Positions 8,230 to 15,586 of a stretch of DNA of 44,430 bases are shown one piece after another (positions within the stretch are counted from its first letter, which is position 1; every line of letters starts with the position of its first letter). The stretch is from IMG/VR virus record IMGVR_UViG_3300008221_000011, positions 1 through 44,430 of that record. The stretch is one strand, 5' to 3'. The DNA comes from a virus. The notes beneath the pieces were generated by a model. It saw only the letters and a program-made list of their open reading frames with translations, had not been told where the DNA came from and did not search any database. The position numbers and the translations under genes were made by a program.

Positions 8230-8627
8230 CAATTAACACCCTTTAATCTAAACAATTCTTCAAGTCCTTCCAATTGCAAATGTCTATCATTACCTACAAT
8301 ATCCACCGCTTCTCTAAATACTAACCATTCTTCGTTTGCATCTGGTAAATCTTCAGGTATTAACTGACATAACTTATATAGGTTTTTAATCCCACCTATT
8401 CTTAGGATAGGTCTTGGCCTACTCTTATGTTCTTTTTCTTTATATGTAGTTTCTATTTGGTGTTGTTCAAGACTTCTTGCTACTCCTTGTAAAAAGGTAG
8501 AAGAAGCACGAAGGTTAATTCTTAGCCTAACTCTATATCCTATCTGTGACTTATCGTTCTTATCTAAATGGATGTCTGCTTTTGACATACCTAGTATAAT
8601 CCCAATTAACATATCTTTACTAAACAT
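8229..8627 (-). CDS. LAGLIDADG-fold protein, probably without nuclease activity
   Basis: 132 aa, the size of a single LAGLIDADG unit. The pattern GYRVRLRINLRASSTFL, then LQGVARSLEQHQI, then PILRIGGIKNLYKL is the beta-beta-alpha-beta-beta-alpha order of LAGLIDADG proteins, and similar free-standing archaeal proteins are known. The first helix reads IGIILGMSKAD, without the acidic residue that normally ends the motif and binds metal, so a DNA-binding role is more likely than cutting. SD GGAGGAAT precedes the start. Confidence 0.55.
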   Translation of the reverse strand: MFSKDMLIGIILGMSKADIHLDKNDKSQIGYRVRLRINLRASSTFLQGVARSLEQHQIETTYKEKEHKSRPRPILRIGGIKNLYKLCQLIPEDLPDANEEWLVFREAVDIVGNDRHLQLEGLEELFRLKGVN

Positions 8628-8629
8628 AC

Positions 8630-9079
8630 TTATTCCTCCTTCTTGACATAATCAATGTTTTCAGGCCAATAGCCTTCTACTTGCATATTAGTTTCCATCC
8701 AAAATACATGTGCGGCATTGATTGTTTTACTACCTTTGGTGAGTGCATTTTGCTGTGCATTGATAATCATATTTCGTAGTGCAGTATTGCACCACTCGGA
8801 TAACAAACGAACTGTTGAATTACTAATTGGCATCTCTACTTCTTCCTTGATAATGTTTTTAATATTCAACCTAGTTTTAATTCTGTAAATCTCAACAGGT
8901 TCGGGTTCGGGTTTGATAAACTTTCCATCTTTAAAATAAGGAACTAAATGTGATTTCATTTTCTTTGGCCTACCTTGTGCAGTAGTTACATCTTTTAGAT
9001 GTGCCATTCCCTCATCATCAATCTCAAGACAAGTGTATGTCTTAAAGTCAATTACAGTTAATCCTCCTACTTCAATCAT
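8630..9079 (-). CDS. protein with possible C-terminal histone fold, 149 aa
   Basis: N-terminal part (residues 10-60) is strand-rich with a basic Gly-Arg-Pro-Lys-Lys-Met-Lys stretch. Residues 83-133 run MPISNSTVRLLSEWC, a long helix NTALRNMIINAQQNAL, then GSKTINAAHVFWME, which follows the helix-loop-long helix-loop-helix order of archaeal histones and TAFs, including a K-T-x-x-x-x-H/D-V end. The fold call is by pattern only. ATG at 9079 chosen because AGGAG is 8 bases upstream. It could package viral DNA or modify host chromatin. Confidence 0.5.
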   Translation of the reverse strand: MIEVGGLTVIDFKTYTCLEIDDEGMAHLKDVTTAQGRPKKMKSHLVPYFKDGKFIKPEPEPVEIYRIKTRLNIKNIIKEEVEMPISNSTVRLLSEWCNTALRNMIINAQQNALTKGSKTINAAHVFWMETNMQVEGYWPENIDYVKKEE

Positions 9080-9443
9080 TATTATCACTCCTGTTCTGTT
9101 TTAAAATTTTTAATACTAAATCTAATTCTGCACCATTCTCTAATTGAATTACGGCTAGTGCTAGAACCGCTTCCAATCGGTCTGCTCTTTCATTACCTAC
9201 ATTATGGTTGTTAAGACCAACGCATTTTAGTATTTTCTTATTGGTGTCTGTCATTGTAGCGAATTCAGTTTCTTTACACCGCAATACATATAAACGCTCA
9301 TGTAATAACTTAAGTGTTCTTGCTTCTGCTCTAAGATTAGAATAACAATCTCTAATTGCAGTTCCATTAGCCTTCTTATTTAATTCACTGATTTTATAAA
9401 TTACACCACTGTTCAGTTTAATATATCCTATTTTTGCTTCCAT
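9072..9443 (-). CDS. hypothetical helical protein, 123 aa
   Basis: Mostly alpha-helical, with a Leu-rich region (EARTLKLLHERLYVLRCKETEF) and a second one (ERADRLEAVLALAVIQLENGAELDLVLKIL) that could form a coiled-coil dimer. Ends NRSDNND, overlapping the following start by 8 bases. Located between ligase and the possible histone-fold protein. Family not recognised. Confidence 0.55.
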   Translation of the reverse strand: MEAKIGYIKLNSGVIYKISELNKKANGTAIRDCYSNLRAEARTLKLLHERLYVLRCKETEFATMTDTNKKILKCVGLNNHNVGNERADRLEAVLALAVIQLENGAELDLVLKILKQNRSDNND

Positions 9444-9444
9444 T

Positions 9445-10974
9445 TTAAATCATCTCCGTTACATCTTTAATTGTATTTATATCTGAAACAAACTTGTCGT
9501 CTCTAATTCTCTTCATTCTAGGAAACCTAAGTCCTATGTTACCCTTTGCATCATGGCTAACTAAATCAGCCTTTACTTCTAAAACTATTCTAGGTAGAAA
9601 CACATAGCGGTTGTCTTTGTAAGTTTCTACTATTGTTCTTAATCTAGTTGTTAGACTAATTAAATCACTATCAGTAAATCCAGTTCCAATAGAACCAATG
9701 TTTGTGAATCCTGTTTCGGACTTAACACCAATCTCAAAGGTTCCAAATACATTAGACCTTCGGCCTTCTCCATAAGAAGCCGCAAGAATAACTACATCTA
9801 ATTCAATTTGTGGTGGTTTGTATTTAGCCCAACCTGTGCTTCTTTTACCTGCTTCATATGGTAATGTTGTATCTTTAACAATGACACCTTCAAAGCCATC
9901 ATTAATAGCATTGTTGTAGAATGCCATAATGTCTCCGCCTTCTTTCATTCGGTGCGCTTGGTCTGGATTAGATTTAAATTTATCTAATCTATCTGCATAA
10001 GAAAGATTCATAATAGTTTCATTTTCCCACATCAAACAATCGAATATAACCCATCGAACCGGCACTCTATTCATAGCCTCGGCATGGTCTTTAGAGTGGA
10101 CTCTCGTTCCCATTTTCTTGTGTTCATCGGGGCTTCCGTCTTCCTTTATCGGGTAGATTTCGCCGTCGAATATGGCTTCTATAACCTCGTATTCTCGGAC
10201 TAGTTGTGCAACATCAACAAATTGAGGGGTAACGACATTACCTTTACGATTAAAAATAATTACATTACCGCCACTCTTATGTATTTGATAACGATTACCG
10301 TCATACTTATAATCAACAATAGGATTACTAGGCCATTTCTTCATAGGTATTTCTTTAGCAAGCATAGGGGAAATAAACTTACCATGTTCTAAATTACATG
10401 GTGGTTCTTCATTACGACCATAATACCATACGACTTGATAAATTGAATTAAAATTACAATGCTTTTTGACATCGGTAATTTTCTTATCGAAGTGTTTCGC
10501 AATAATCTTTTTAACTACACCATCACGCAAACCATTACGAGTAGTCTTTAACCAATAACGAATAAACCACTTTGCCTCTAAAGCAGACAAATCTGCTAAG
10601 AAAGAATCAATAGTTCGATAAGCAGTAGAATCTACTCCGCCACAATCTAAAGAAATTATTCTTTCAAAAGTTTCAAGGCTGTGTTCTACTTGATTAGTTG
10701 CAGATGGGTCAAGGTAATAAATAGCATCACCTAAATCATTATGTGCATTATATTCTTGCTCAATCTCATCATCAAAACAATTATACATTCTAGCCAACCA
10801 TTTCTTAGCCTTAGCCAAACCAATGTTATTGGCTGTGTATTCCTGTGCTAGTATAGCAAAGAAGGTTGGCTTGTCCTCAAATTCATTTAGTTCCCTTGAA
10901 ATTAAGGTTACTTGTTTGGTTGGGGTCAAAAATTCGGTTGCTTCCAGTAGTCTGCTCATTTTTATCATTGTCAT
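9445..10974 (-). CDS. lig: ATP-dependent DNA ligase
   Basis: 509 aa. Motif I VDYKYDGNRYQIH holds the Lys that is adenylated; motif III AIFDGEIYPI, motif IIIa VRWVIFDCLM, motif IV EGVIVKD and motif V GWAKYKPP are all present, and an N-terminal DNA-binding helical domain precedes them, with the OB domain at the end (LPRIVLEVKAD). Seals nicks at Okazaki junctions, probably with PCNA. The start is uncertain among closely spaced ATGs at 10974, 10968 and 10959. Its first 92 bases overlap the end of the upstream gene, the longest overlap in the block. Confidence 0.95.
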   Translation of the reverse strand: MTMIKMSRLLEATEFLTPTKQVTLISRELNEFEDKPTFFAILAQEYTANNIGLAKAKKWLARMYNCFDDEIEQEYNAHNDLGDAIYYLDPSATNQVEHSLETFERIISLDCGGVDSTAYRTIDSFLADLSALEAKWFIRYWLKTTRNGLRDGVVKKIIAKHFDKKITDVKKHCNFNSIYQVVWYYGRNEEPPCNLEHGKFISPMLAKEIPMKKWPSNPIVDYKYDGNRYQIHKSGGNVIIFNRKGNVVTPQFVDVAQLVREYEVIEAIFDGEIYPIKEDGSPDEHKKMGTRVHSKDHAEAMNRVPVRWVIFDCLMWENETIMNLSYADRLDKFKSNPDQAHRMKEGGDIMAFYNNAINDGFEGVIVKDTTLPYEAGKRSTGWAKYKPPQIELDVVILAASYGEGRRSNVFGTFEIGVKSETGFTNIGSIGTGFTDSDLISLTTRLRTIVETYKDNRYVFLPRIVLEVKADLVSHDAKGNIGLRFPRMKRIRDDKFVSDINTIKDVTEMI

Positions 10975-11101
10975 CTATAATCACTTTTCCTTCATATGTT
11001 TTTATAACCAGTTCTTTTAGAAGGTCGCTTATCTTTCCTTCATGTTTTTCTGAAAATTCCCACATGGCTTTCGCCAAATAGTCCCAATCATTCCTCTTCA
11101 T
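10883..11101 (-). CDS. hypothetical protein, 72 aa, overlapping the ligase gene
   Basis: N-terminal 40 residues (RNDWDYLAKAMWEFSEKHEG, LKELVIKTYEGKVII) look folded; the last 30 are polar and low in hydrophobic residues (DDNDKNEQTTGSNR), and are the part read in another frame across the ligase start. The ATG lies 10 bases inside the end of the upstream gene. The long overlap suggests the tail was gained by reading through into ligase. No family recognised. Confidence 0.5.
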   Translation of the reverse strand: MKRNDWDYLAKAMWEFSEKHEGKISDLLKELVIKTYEGKVIIDDNDKNEQTTGSNRIFDPNQTSNLNFKGTK

Positions 11102-11423
11102 CTAAACCACCAATTAATCTACTAAAATTAATGTTCATCGTATGAACAGCATTGGCTTCTTGCATTTTATTTATGTGTAAAAACTTATCAGCCATAGTCA
11201 TTAAAGTTGCTTGGCTAATGTATATTGCATACTTAGATAAATTATCATCTGTTTGTATTTCCCAATAGATAACAAATGTTGCTTTAATATAATGATTGGC
11301 TTTAGGCATCTGTGCAAATTGCTGACTAAACAAATCAAGGTATCTTCCCTCTAATTGTTTTCTAATTCCTTTAGCCCAAATGTTCATTGATTTTTCTGTT
11401 GCCCAGTATTTTTCGTAATTCAT
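11088..11423 (-). CDS. hypothetical protein, 111 aa
   Basis: Strand-helix protein with the segment HYIKATFVIYWEI and later ISQATLMTMADKFLHI. Ends GGLDEEE; the Glu run is encoded by the Shine-Dalgarno-like GAAGAGGAA for the next gene, so it is probably not functional as such. ATGA-type overlap upstream (11420-11423). No family recognised. Confidence 0.55.
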   Translation of the reverse strand: MNYEKYWATEKSMNIWAKGIRKQLEGRYLDLFSQQFAQMPKANHYIKATFVIYWEIQTDDNLSKYAIYISQATLMTMADKFLHINKMQEANAVHTMNINFSRLIGGLDEEE

Positions 11424-11725
11424 TCTTCTTCCTCCATTAGTGTTCTTCTATTTATTGCTTTTTCTACAGCGACTTGTTTCTCTAAATCTTTCATATGGTT
11501 TTCTATACGCATAAAGGCTACATCTATATGTAGGGTTTGAACTCTACATCCATGTCCTGTATTTGGTTCTTGAGCCATTGTATCTTCAACGATATTTGCA
11601 AACATATCTATAAGTATTCCTGCTTTTGTTTTAAACCTAGATACAGCACCATCACCATATTGTCTTTTACTATTGGCTTCTCTCAAAGCAATTCTCGCTT
11701 GTTTTTCTGTCATTCTATTATTCAT
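11420..11725 (-). CDS. possible histone-fold protein, 101 aa
   Basis: Residues 5-80 read as a short helix (EKQARIALREANSKR), loop, a long helix from AVSRFKTKAGILIDM to EDTMA, a loop with HGCR, and a third helix VQTLHIDVAFMRIE. The end resembles the K-T-V-x-x-x-D-V-x-x-A-L signature of histone H4 and archaeal histones. If real it is the second histone-like gene in 3 kb (other at 8630). Evidence is pattern only. Ends MEEEE because of the SD of the next gene. Confidence 0.45.
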   Translation of the reverse strand: MNNRMTEKQARIALREANSKRQYGDGAVSRFKTKAGILIDMFANIVEDTMAQEPNTGHGCRVQTLHIDVAFMRIENHMKDLEKQVAVEKAINRRTLMEEEE

Positions 11726-11921
11726 TTACAACCCTCTTTAGTATACTTAGTAGTGTCTTTGCTTCTTCCATATTCAAACGAATACCTTTTCTTGATGGTT
11801 TACCATTGGTGTGCCATCTAATATCCAAGACTTTGATATTATAATACTCTCCTGTTTTAACAAGAACCTCATTTGTTGAGTCTCTTGCTATTGTTCCTAC
11901 TGTTTCAAAATCATCACTCAT
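11718..11921 (-). CDS. PC4-like transcription coactivator / ssDNA-binding protein
   Basis: 67 aa. The segment NIKVLDIRWHTNGKPSRKGI followed by RLNMEEAKTLLSIL matches the core of the PC4/Sub1 domain: the V-D-I-R strand, the P-x-x-K-G-I turn and the closing helix. The family binds single-stranded or melted DNA as a dimer and acts in transcription and replication. Here it may assist the viral TFIIB in promoter opening or protect ssDNA. Overlaps both neighbours by 8 bases. Confidence 0.78.
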   Translation of the reverse strand: MSDDFETVGTIARDSTNEVLVKTGEYYNIKVLDIRWHTNGKPSRKGIRLNMEEAKTLLSILKRVVNE

Positions 11922-12315
11922 TAAACCACCCCTGCTTAAATTTATCTAATTCTTTCCTTGAAGTATAATACTTAGGAGATTCTATCTCATCTAAACGATT
12001 TACAATCCAACAAGCACCTCCCAAAGAAGATACTTGAACTATTTCATATTGCCCATCATTTATATTAATTACTTCAATTGTGTTAAATTCAGGAACAAGC
12101 CCATATAACTTAGTTATTTCCTTTGCTACTTCATGGATATTATCCACGACATACTTAATGATGTGCGCTCTTTGAATGGGTATCTTGGGTGCAACTTTAA
12201 TTGAAAGTTTTCCTGTCATTTTACAAACCTTACATTTATTTCCTTCACAGATTGGACAAGGTATTTCCGCACTATGGGGTGCAGGAAGCACTACTGTTAC
12301 TGCTCTCTTTTTCAA
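11914..12315 (-). CDS. DnaJ-type zinc-finger protein, 133 aa
   Basis: Residues 19-36 are CPICEGNKCKVCKMTG, a CxxCxGx..CxxCxxxG zinc site of the DnaJ central-domain type; the rest is an alpha/beta domain without a J domain. It starts with TTG, positioned by the SD GGAGGAATAATT, 3 bases after the GroEL stop. Adjacency to GroEL suggests a folding co-factor, but such zinc sites also occur in unrelated viral proteins. Confidence 0.55.
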   Translation of the reverse strand: MKKRAVTVVLPAPHSAEIPCPICEGNKCKVCKMTGKLSIKVAPKIPIQRAHIIKYVVDNIHEVAKEITKLYGLVPEFNTIEVININDGQYEIVQVSSLGGACWIVNRLDEIESPKYYTSRKELDKFKQGWFNE

Positions 12316-12317
12316 AA

Positions 12318-13823
12318 TTATTCCTCCAATAACACAGCAACTTCTGTTGTTAAGAACAATGAAGCAATTGAGATTGCCGCATTGAAACTTCCTTTTGTTA
12401 CCTTTACAGGGTCAAAGACACCTGCTTCAAACAAATCTTCATAATTTTCAGTAAGAGCGTTATAGCCGTAATTAGGATTACTGTTGTGGAAGTTCCTTTG
12501 GCTAGGCTTACCACTATTACTTAATAAAGCAAGAACGGGTTCGGCTAAGGCATCATAAACAATTTTATGTCCGGTATATTCAACTTGAAGATTCTTACGA
12601 GCATTCAATAAACCAAGACCGCCACCCGTAATAATACCTTCTGCTAATGCCGCTTTCGTTGCATTCAAAGCATCATCCAACCTTTCTTTCTTTTCACGCA
12701 TTTCCATAGAAGAAGAAGCACCAATTTGAATAGTAGCAATTCCTCCGCTTAAACGAGAGATGCGCTTCTTAACTCTTTGCTTATCAAACTCATCATCTAA
12801 TGTTTCATAGACAGACTTTAGAGTGTTGATTCTATCATCGGCAGACTTTCCACCAATAATAGTAGTAGATTCCTTAGTAATGATAATCTTATCACACTCA
12901 CCATATTCGGAAGAAGTAATCAATTCAGGGTCATCCTTGCTTTCATCAGTATAGAGGCGACCTCCAACAATAGAAACAATGTCTCCTAACTCATCTAATT
13001 GTGCATCTCCAAAATTAGGTGCTGTAACTACTGCAACTTCAATTGTCTTTTGAAGAACATTCATAATAATATTATTCAATGCACTACCATCCATGCCTTT
13101 TACAAACAACACGATTGGCCGTTTCTGAGTGGCTGAATATTCAAGCATAGGAAGTATTTCAGAAAAATTCTTTAATGCTAAATTAGAAGTAAAAATAAGA
13201 GGGTTATTAAATTGAACCTTACCATCTTCACCATTAGCCATCAAATGACTCAAGTAGCCTTCACTAATCTCTAATCCTTTACGGACTACTAGATTAGTTT
13301 TGTGACTATTAGATTCTTCTACTGTAATAATACCATCACGACCAACATCTTGTAGAGCCGCATAAATAAGCCTACCTAAATAACTATCATTGTTTGCCGC
13401 AATAGTAGCAACAGAAGCAATATCGGCGTCTCCAACATCACATGCCATCATTTCAAGACTTTCAATAACAATATTCTGTGCTTGTTCTAATTCTTTACGA
13501 AGAGTATGTAGGTTTGAAACATCTGCTTTATTGATTTGTTCACATAATGCTCTCGCAATAATACAAGCAGTTGTTGTTCCATCACCGGAATTATCCTGTG
13601 CTTTACTCGCTAGGTTTTGAACCATTTGAACACCCATTTGAACATAAGGGTCTTCATGTGATACATACTTAGTAATGGTAACACCATCGTTAATAATAAC
13701 TGGCGGGTTCCCTTGAAGAATTACCGTCTTGGCTTGTGGGCCAAGTGTCGGTAATACTGTATCGGCTACTAAATTAATTCCTTGTAATAGTTTTTCTTTT
13801 ACTTCTTTTCCATGTATAATCAT
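12318..13823 (-). CDS. groEL: GroEL-like group I chaperonin
   Basis: 501 aa, slightly shorter than cellular GroEL (about 545). The ATP-binding segments are clear: TLGPQAKTVIL, NDGVTITKYV, SGDGTTTACIIARAL, later RLSGGIATIQIGA and GIITGGGLGLLNARK. Absence of the Gly-Gly-Met tail and a shortened C-terminal region account for the size difference. This is group I (bacterial type), not the thermosome expected of an archaeal host. It would fold viral capsid or replication proteins. The gene overlaps its upstream neighbour by 4 bases (ATGA). Confidence 0.96.
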   Translation of the reverse strand: MIIHGKEVKEKLLQGINLVADTVLPTLGPQAKTVILQGNPPVIINDGVTITKYVSHEDPYVQMGVQMVQNLASKAQDNSGDGTTTACIIARALCEQINKADVSNLHTLRKELEQAQNIVIESLEMMACDVGDADIASVATIAANNDSYLGRLIYAALQDVGRDGIITVEESNSHKTNLVVRKGLEISEGYLSHLMANGEDGKVQFNNPLIFTSNLALKNFSEILPMLEYSATQKRPIVLFVKGMDGSALNNIIMNVLQKTIEVAVVTAPNFGDAQLDELGDIVSIVGGRLYTDESKDDPELITSSEYGECDKIIITKESTTIIGGKSADDRINTLKSVYETLDDEFDKQRVKKRISRLSGGIATIQIGASSSMEMREKKERLDDALNATKAALAEGIITGGGLGLLNARKNLQVEYTGHKIVYDALAEPVLALLSNSGKPSQRNFHNSNPNYGYNALTENYEDLFEAGVFDPVKVTKGSFNAAISIASLFLTTEVAVLLEE

Positions 13824-13963
13824 TTCAATTGCCCCTTAAAAAATTTCTCGTATTTTTCCATTATTTGCCTTGACCGTAATGGCGGCCCTTCATTCATCTC
13901 TTTGTGAAATAACTTAATTAAACTAATTAAGTATTCCGCATCATCATTATGTTTATCAGTCAT
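13820..13963 (-). CDS. hypothetical protein, 47 aa
   Basis: Short ORF bridging the MazG-like gene and GroEL, with a TAATG overlap upstream and ATGA overlap downstream, which is the main evidence that it is translated. Sequence is two short amphipathic helices (DDAEYLISLIKLFHKEM and SRQIMEKYEKFF). Function unknown. Confidence 0.55.
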   Translation of the reverse strand: MTDKHNDDAEYLISLIKLFHKEMNEGPPLRSRQIMEKYEKFFKGQLK

Positions 13964-14289
13964 TAGAAAGACTTCCCATGCATATATTCTCGATTCTTAT
14001 TATACTCAATCTTTGCCATGATAGCACTACTAATATCCAAATCCTTACCAAAGGAATAATCCATAATACGAATTACTACATCTGCTAATTCTTCTTCAAG
14101 ACTACTAAATTCAATAATCTTATTAGATGAAGGATTCCCGTTCCGAAGGGCTTCTAATGCTTCACTTACTTCCGCATGAATCAAAGCCATGCGTTCACCA
14201 TCATTAGGTTCTTCTTTCCAAAACCCATGATTAACTGCATTAGTATAAACCTTTTTTGATATTCTATTCCATTCTTTTTCAAATTTCAT
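13963..14289 (-). CDS. MazG-like nucleotide pyrophosphohydrolase
   Basis: 108 aa, the size of a single MazG unit. LIHAEVSEALEAL carries an E-x-x-E metal site and EEELADVVIRIMDY the second E-x-x-D site of the all-alpha NTP pyrophosphatase fold; the end (NKNREYMHGKSF) is typical as well. It may remove non-canonical or host-signal nucleotides (dUTP, ppGpp-like) or balance the dNTP pool beside ribonucleotide reductase. Substrate cannot be told from sequence. Confidence 0.85.
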   Translation of the reverse strand: MKFEKEWNRISKKVYTNAVNHGFWKEEPNDGERMALIHAEVSEALEALRNGNPSSNKIIEFSSLEEELADVVIRIMDYSFGKDLDISSAIMAKIEYNKNREYMHGKSF

Positions 14290-14486
14290 TTAATCCTCTC
14301 CAAACTATAATAGCCTTCTTCTTTTACGGGAACACCAATATAAATTGCATAGCATACTTCACTACAAAAATAGCGAAGCCCTACTGCTGTATTACATTTA
14401 TACATTATTTTGTTCCTACAATCATCAGCCCAACTCATGCCGCAATTGTTATTCCAATCAATCCTTGTGATTCCAAAAAAACTCAA
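14286..14486 (-). CDS. small Cys-rich protein, 66 aa
   Basis: Cys at CGMSW, DDCRNK, KCNTAV and the pair FCSEVCY suggest a zinc site. Start is TTG overlapping the stop of the upstream gene (TTGA), with no ATG available. Located between the MazG-like and GroES-like genes. No family recognised. Confidence 0.5.
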   Translation of the reverse strand: MSFFGITRIDWNNNCGMSWADDCRNKIMYKCNTAVGLRYFCSEVCYAIYIGVPVKEEGYYSLERIK

Positions 14487-14710
14487 GAAACCACCTCATA
14501 ACAATAAATACGAACAAAAGGAACAACGGTTAAGTCTCCAACCTTTTGATACTGTGTTCCTGTATTGTCAAAATAAACAATAGCATCAATTAAATTGCTG
14601 TGTTCTTCCGAAGCAGAAACACAAACTCCTTTATTATCAGACTTACTGATAATACCTAAACTACTTGTTTGTTCTGTTTGGATTAAAACCCAATCTCCAC
14701 AAGCAATCAT
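14483..14710 (-). CDS. possible minimal GroES-like co-chaperonin, 75 aa
   Basis: All-beta protein. GDWVLIQTEQTSSLGIISK, then NKGVCVSASEE, DAIVYFDNTG and VVPFVRIYCYEVV follow the order of the GroES barrel: D-x-V-x-V, G-I-x-x-x, G-x-V, D-x-V-x-F-x-x-x-G and the closing strand that in GroES reads DILAIVE. It is shorter than GroES (about 97 aa) and T4 gp31 (111 aa), and the mobile loop would be short. The GroEL gene is 660 bases downstream in the same operon. Inference from fold pattern and context. Confidence 0.4.
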   Translation of the reverse strand: MIACGDWVLIQTEQTSSLGIISKSDNKGVCVSASEEHSNLIDAIVYFDNTGTQYQKVGDLTVVPFVRIYCYEVVS

Positions 14711-14874
14711 TCTTCTTCCCCCATATTTTTTACCAAGTCACTAATTACTTCTACTTCAAGATTCGCTTTCATTCGCATTTGATAGGCCACCATGTTTTTA
14801 ATGATTGTAATTAGTTCATCCCTGTCTTTGGTTTCTAACAAAGCGAGTATGCTTTCTTCATTGATTATGTTCAT
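14707..14874 (-). CDS. hypothetical helical protein, 55 aa
   Basis: Start at MNIINEESIL because GGAGGAAGA lies just upstream and it makes the usual ATGA overlap with the preceding gene; a longer reading frame exists but lacks an SD. Entirely helical (ESILALLETKDRDELITIIK, MRMKANLEVEVISDLVK) and ends NMGEEE, the tail again encoded by an SD. Unknown. Confidence 0.5.
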   Translation of the reverse strand: MNIINEESILALLETKDRDELITIIKNMVAYQMRMKANLEVEVISDLVKNMGEEE

Positions 14875-15143
14875 TCTTCTTCCTCCCCAAATCCTGCGAC
14901 TCTTACCCAAGCCTTGTTCATATCTTTATCAATAAAGGTATAAACATGTTGCTTATAAAACTCATGAAGTTTCTTTGTTCTCTTTCCGGCAATAGTCCAA
15001 GTAACTTTTCGATTCTTGGGTTTGCCGAAATCGTTAGGGTGCAATAACTTATGCGCTCTATATCGGTCGGCTGTTTGCATTCGCTCTTTATTCTCCATAG
15101 GAATTCCTTTTCTCTTGTATGTAGTGCTGTCTCCGCCTTTCAT
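14871..15143 (-). CDS. small basic protein, 90 aa
   Basis: Basic N-terminal two thirds (YKRKGIP, DRYRAHKLLHP, KNRKVTWTIAGKRTKKL) followed by a strand-rich end (HVYTFIDKDMNKAWVRVAGF). Ends EEEE from the downstream SD. It follows the JAMM peptidase with an ATGA overlap. May bind nucleic acid; no family recognised. Internal start at MENKERMQ is a weaker alternative. Confidence 0.5.
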   Translation of the reverse strand: MKGGDSTTYKRKGIPMENKERMQTADRYRAHKLLHPNDFGKPKNRKVTWTIAGKRTKKLHEFYKQHVYTFIDKDMNKAWVRVAGFGEEEE

Positions 15144-15586
15144 TCTTCTTCATCTCCTTTGTATTGGTGCTGTAATGTATATAATCCGTCTTTGTGAATA
15201 CATAAAACATTAGGTTCTTGATTGTTCCAATGTCCGAAATGGTCTTCGCCACCTAAAACATATGCTTCTTTCATTAATGGTTGCCAAATGTTTACAGTTC
15301 GCCAATCAGTGCCGCTAAAATAAGCCGCACCAAAAGGGTGTGTATGAATCCAACACTTAACAGGTAGTTTCATTCCTTCGGGAATTGTTTTAAAATCAAC
15401 AAAACCTGCTGTTCCATATGAAATATATAATTCGTTCTTTGCATCTATTACCACTTGAACTTCTAGTCCATTTAGAATTACGGTTGATGCGTTCCAAATA
15501 GCAGAATGAAATGATTCATCACTAAAATCTTTAGAATTATTAAATGCTTTATGTATTTCAGTTTCAATTGCTTCTTGATTATTCAT
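15140..15586 (-). CDS. JAMM/MPN+ (JAB) isopeptidase-like metalloprotease
   Basis: 148 aa. The zinc-binding motif H81-T-H83-P followed by S91-G-T-D94 is the complete JAMM signature H-x-H-x(7)-S-x-x-D, with a candidate catalytic Glu in the N-terminal half. JAMM enzymes remove ubiquitin or ubiquitin-like proteins; in tailed phages a related domain is fused to tail protein K. Here it is free-standing and lies 1 kb from an E1-like gene, and a Ubl-like protein with terminal GG is encoded 6.4 kb upstream, which favours the Ubl-processing role. Confidence 0.85.
   Translation of the reverse strand: MNNQEAIETEIHKAFNNSKDFSDESFHSAIWNASTVILNGLEVQVVIDAKNELYISYGTAGFVDFKTIPEGMKLPVKCWIHTHPFGAAYFSGTDWRTVNIWQPLMKEAYVLGGEDHFGHWNNQEPNVLCIHKDGLYTLQHQYKGDEEE

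Noticed and set aside
15140-15586. JAMM protein as a tail-assembly (protein K-like) factor
   Set aside because: In tailed phages such domains are found beside tail genes and NlpC/P60 domains. Here the neighbours are E1-like, Myb-like and chaperone genes, so Ubl processing is preferred, though not proven.
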